A DNA stretch of 64,000 nucleotides, from assembly GCA_017623115.1 (NCBI GenBank), contig JAGAPT010000017.1, positions 100,687 through 164,686 of the forward strand, written 5' to 3'. Under the pieces are notes generated by a model, which saw only the letters and a list, made by a program, of their open reading frames with translations, was not told where the DNA came from and searched no databases. Within the stretch, counting starts at the first letter, position 1. Each line of letters begins with the position of its first letter. Shown in pieces: positions 62,027 to 64,000 of this stretch. The DNA comes from Alistipes sp. GTDB lineage: Bacteria; Bacteroidota; Bacteroidia; Bacteroidales; Rikenellaceae. The position numbers and the translations under genes were made by a program.

Positions 62027-62054
62027 ATCCAACTGCCGTATATATACATTTTTG

Positions 62055-62062
62055 CAAAGATA
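62055..62062 (-). promoter_or_regulatory. -7 element of the hypothetical/rsmI operon
   Basis: Minus-strand TATCTTTG, an exact TAnnTTTG match, 29 bases upstream of the ATG at 62026. No good -33 at 19-21 bases. Confidence 0.5.
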
Positions 62063-62093
62063 GCAATTATTCCCGAATTGCATGCGCTCCCAA

Positions 62094-62124
62094 TTTGCTT
62101 TTTTATCAAAATTCGTTACTTTTG
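62094..62124 (+). promoter_or_regulatory. Promoter of the pectate-lyase-like gene
   Basis: TTTG (62094-62097), 19 bases, then TACTTTTG (62117-62124), a perfect Bacteroidetes consensus, 17 bases before the ATG at 62141. Confidence 0.85.
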
Positions 62125-62140
62125 CAGGAAAACAAATCAC

Positions 62141-63751
62141 ATGCGCATTCACGCCTATATCGCAGCCCTGCTATGGGCGTCCTTCCTCTTTACTTATAGT
62201 TGCGGAGGCGACGACGGGGTTACCGACGAACAGGAGGATCAGACCGAAGAATCCACCCCCGGACAGGAGGAAGAACCCGAACCGGAGCCCGAACCCGAAC
62301 CCGAACCGGAGCCCGAGCCCGAACCGGAGCCCGAGCCCGAACCCGAACCGGAGCCAACCGGAGAATTTCCCGACTATGGTGCCATAAAAGCCTTCCCCAC
62401 CGCCGAGGGATTTGGGCGCAATGCCACGGGCGGTCGAGGAGGCGAGATTTTCCATGTTACCTCCCTGGCCGATTCGGGAACAGGCACCCTGCGCGATGCC
62501 GTCAGCCAAAGCAACCGCACGATTGTATTCGATGTGGCAGGTGTCATCGAACTCAAATCGGCACTCGTACTCAAAAGCAACCAGACACTCCTGTTCCAAA
62601 CCGCCCCGGGCGACGGCATCGAAATCTACAACAACCGTGTTTCGGCATCGGGAGCAACCAACCTCATCGTGCGTTATATGCGCGTCAGGGTCGGCAAGCA
62701 AGCCCCCGGCGAAAATCTCGATGCAGGCGGTTTGTCAAACGGCTCGAACATCATCTTCGACCACTGCTCGTTTGCCTGGGCCGAGGATGAGAATTTCTCG
62801 ATCAATTCCGACGGAAAAGGCACACGCCCACAGAAGATTACATTGCAGAATTCAATCATTGGTCAAGGTTGTATGAACCACTCCTGCGGAGGTCTGATTC
62901 AGACCTCCGACACCGAAGGTGTGACCATCTTCGGCAACCTGCTCATCGACAACCACACCCGTAATTTCAAAGTCAAGGGTCTCAACCAATACATCAACAA
63001 TATAGTCTATAATTGGGGCAGCGGAGGATGCTATGATATGGGAGGCGACTCATCGGGACACTCCGACACCTGGATCGAAAACAACTACTTCATCAAAGGC
63101 CCCGGCTACACCTGGACAAACACAAAGGCCTCGGAGGTGAGCGATGAGATCAAAAACAACCCCGACATCTGCATTCCCAACGGCACGGACTATTACGAGG
63201 TACTCAAGAAAAACAACCCGTCCAAGCCGTTCAAGGGAGGCAACAATCTCTTCGACACCTACTGCGTGGGCAACTATTACGACCCCGACTGCGATGGCAC
63301 GCTGAATGGCGTGGAGATTACAACCAACAATTGGAGCACCTATTGCAGCGGCACGCCTTCGTTCCTCTCCGCGCCCTCATCAAAGCATCCCGAGATTGCG
63401 ACCAAAGTCTCTTCCGTAGAGGCTTACAACCGCATTGTCAAAGGGGTTGGAGCCACGCTCCCACGCCGCGATAAAGTCGATGCCTACATGATTGACGAGC
63501 TCACTTCACTCGGCAAAAAAGGGGTCATCCTCCGCAATCAGCGCAACACCCGACAATACACATTGGGGGATTCGTGGAAGCAGATTGATACGACCGACAA
63601 CCGTCCTACCGACAGCGATAAAGATGGCATTCCGGACTCCGTCGAAGCGCAGTATAGCCTCGATAAGCATAACCCTTCGGATGCAGCCAATATAGCCGCC
63701 AACGGATATTCGAATATCGAAAACTACACCTTCCTGTTGGAAAAAGAGTAA
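62141..63751 (+). CDS. Pectate-lyase-like (PL1-type) exported lipoprotein
   Basis: A 536-residue lipoprotein starting at the ATG at 62141 (signal ALLWASFLFTYSCGG). A linker of 14 Glu-Pro repeats (residues 45-72) joins the lipid anchor to the catalytic domain. The domain shows the right-handed beta-helix of PL1-type lyases: FPTAEGFGRNATGGRGG, TLRDAVSQSNRTIVFDVAGVI, LIVRYMRVRVG and NIIFDHCSFAW. The C-terminus has DSDKDGIPDSVEAQY, a calcium-binding thrombospondin-3-like repeat. It should cleave pectin or a related uronan at the cell surface by beta-elimination. It has its own promoter and terminator and is not in a Sus operon. Confidence 0.88.
   Translation: MRIHAYIAALLWASFLFTYSCGGDDGVTDEQEDQTEESTPGQEEEPEPEPEPEPEPEPEPEPEPEPEPEPEPTGEFPDYGAIKAFPTAEGFGRNATGGRGGEIFHVTSLADSGTGTLRDAVSQSNRTIVFDVAGVIELKSALVLKSNQTLLFQTAPGDGIEIYNNRVSASGATNLIVRYMRVRVGKQAPGENLDAGGLSNGSNIIFDHCSFAWAEDENFSINSDGKGTRPQKITLQNSIIGQGCMNHSCGGLIQTSDTEGVTIFGNLLIDNHTRNFKVKGLNQYINNIVYNWGSGGCYDMGGDSSGHSDTWIENNYFIKGPGYTWTNTKASEVSDEIKNNPDICIPNGTDYYEVLKKNNPSKPFKGGNNLFDTYCVGNYYDPDCDGTLNGVEITTNNWSTYCSGTPSFLSAPSSKHPEIATKVSSVEAYNRIVKGVGATLPRRDKVDAYMIDELTSLGKKGVILRNQRNTRQYTLGDSWKQIDTTDNRPTDSDKDGIPDSVEAQYSLDKHNPSDAANIAANGYSNIENYTFLLEKE
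62273..62356 (+). repeat. Tandem repeat encoding 14 Glu-Pro pairs
   Basis: 84 bases of alternating GAA/GAG and CCC/CCG codons, with a 12-base subrepeat (GAACCGGAGCCC and variants). It codes for a stiff spacer between lipid anchor and enzyme, and such tracts often vary in copy number between strains. Confidence 0.9.
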
Positions 63752-63772
63752 CGCACAAGCATAGCCATAAAA

Positions 63773-63815
63773 AAAAAGAGCAGCATCCGACGTGATTTTG
63801 CTCTTTTTCTTTTTC
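63773..63815 (+). terminator. Terminator of the pectate-lyase-like gene
   Basis: AAAAAGAGCA pairs with TGCTCTTTTT across a 16-base loop and is followed by CTTTTTC, 22 bases after the stop codon. Confidence 0.8.
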
Positions 63816-63880
63816 TGCTCCCAAAAGATTTTGTTAAATTTGCAGGTTAAAAAAACTGAAACCAACAAAAAGAGAGATAC

Positions 63881-64000
63881 ATGGCATTACAATGCGGCAT
63901 CGTAGGCCTTCCCAATGTGGGCAAGTCCACCCTATTCAACTGTCTGTCCAATGCGAAAGCACAGGCAGCCAACTTCCCGTTCTGCACCATCGAACCCAAC
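63881..64000 (+). CDS. ychF: YchF-type Obg-like ATPase/GTPase (5' end only)
   Basis: Only the first 40 codons are inside the window. [19 protein letters not shown] contains the P-loop (GLPNVGKST), and the following [17 protein letters not shown] matches the switch region of YchF. YchF is a ribosome-associated ATPase. A TAAATTTG element at 63835-63842 may be its -7 promoter box. Confidence 0.93.
   Translation, partial: MALQCGIVGLPNVGKSTLFNCLSNAKAQAANFPFCTIEPN

Noticed and set aside
1-64000. CRISPR arrays, insertion sequences, prophage or rRNA genes
   Set aside because: No regularly spaced repeats, transposase or integrase motifs, or rRNA sequence were recognised in any frame.

Overview
The window looks like a chromosomal segment from a gut-type Bacteroidales, most likely a Rikenellaceae/Alistipes relative. 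This is inferred from the GC-rich coding sequence, a SusC/SusD pair with its own ECF sigma factor and FecR anti-sigma factor, Bacteroidetes-type promoters (TTTG, 19-20 nt, TAnnTTTG), no encoded CCA on the tRNA, and an aryl-polyene pigment cluster. No phage, insertion sequence, CRISPR array or rRNA was seen. Genes are densely packed, and most start codons overlap or closely follow the previous stop.

Layout. (1) 1-10.2 kb, minus strand: an ECF sigma/FecR pair, then a SusC-SusD operon that continues into a SusD-associated lipoprotein and a thioredoxin-domain lipoprotein, with no glycoside hydrolase in view. (2) 10.4-10.6 kb: tRNA-Ser(GCU) with promoter and terminator. (3) 10.6-14.7 kb, minus strand: a corrinoid methyl-transfer operon (corrinoid protein, UROD-type methyltransferase, corrinoid-reactivation protein, small membrane protein, SGNH/DUF4886 hydrolase). 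(4) 14.9-23.0 kb, plus strand, divergent from (3): a glycan operon with a beta-helix protein, GH31, a second UROD-like protein, a sodium:solute symporter and GH105. (5) 23.1-44.8 kb, minus strand: one 20-gene operon for an aryl polyene (flexirubin-like) lipid, from an aromatic amino acid ammonia-lyase at the promoter end to an acyl-activating ligase at the far end. (6) 45.1-48.0 kb, plus strand: aldo/keto reductase, lactonase and zinc dehydrogenase, matching the L-galactose to D-tagaturonate route known in Bacteroides. (7) 48.1-57.5 kb: housekeeping genes guaA, guaB, panB, a TrmH-type methyltransferase and glnS, plus a Tat-exported iron-sulfur aldo/keto reductase beside a NapH-NapG-like polyferredoxin. 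(8) 57.7-62.0 kb, minus strand: an envelope operon (conserved hypothetical, rsmI, acyltransferase, glycosyltransferase, GNAT). (9) 62.1 kb to the end, plus strand: a pectate-lyase-like lipoprotein and the 5' end of ychF.

How it fits together. Regions 3 and 4 share a 176-bp divergent promoter region and together supply the parts of a corrinoid O-demethylase next to sugar-cleaving enzymes, so one testable reading is B12-dependent demethylation of a methylated sugar freed from a plant or algal glycan. Region 5 would make 4-coumarate from tyrosine, load it on an acyl carrier protein, extend it to a polyene, decorate it, join it to a lipid/sugar anchor and export it. The GMP synthase has lost its glutaminase active site, and the polyferredoxin carries an internal Tat-like signal; both deserve a second look.
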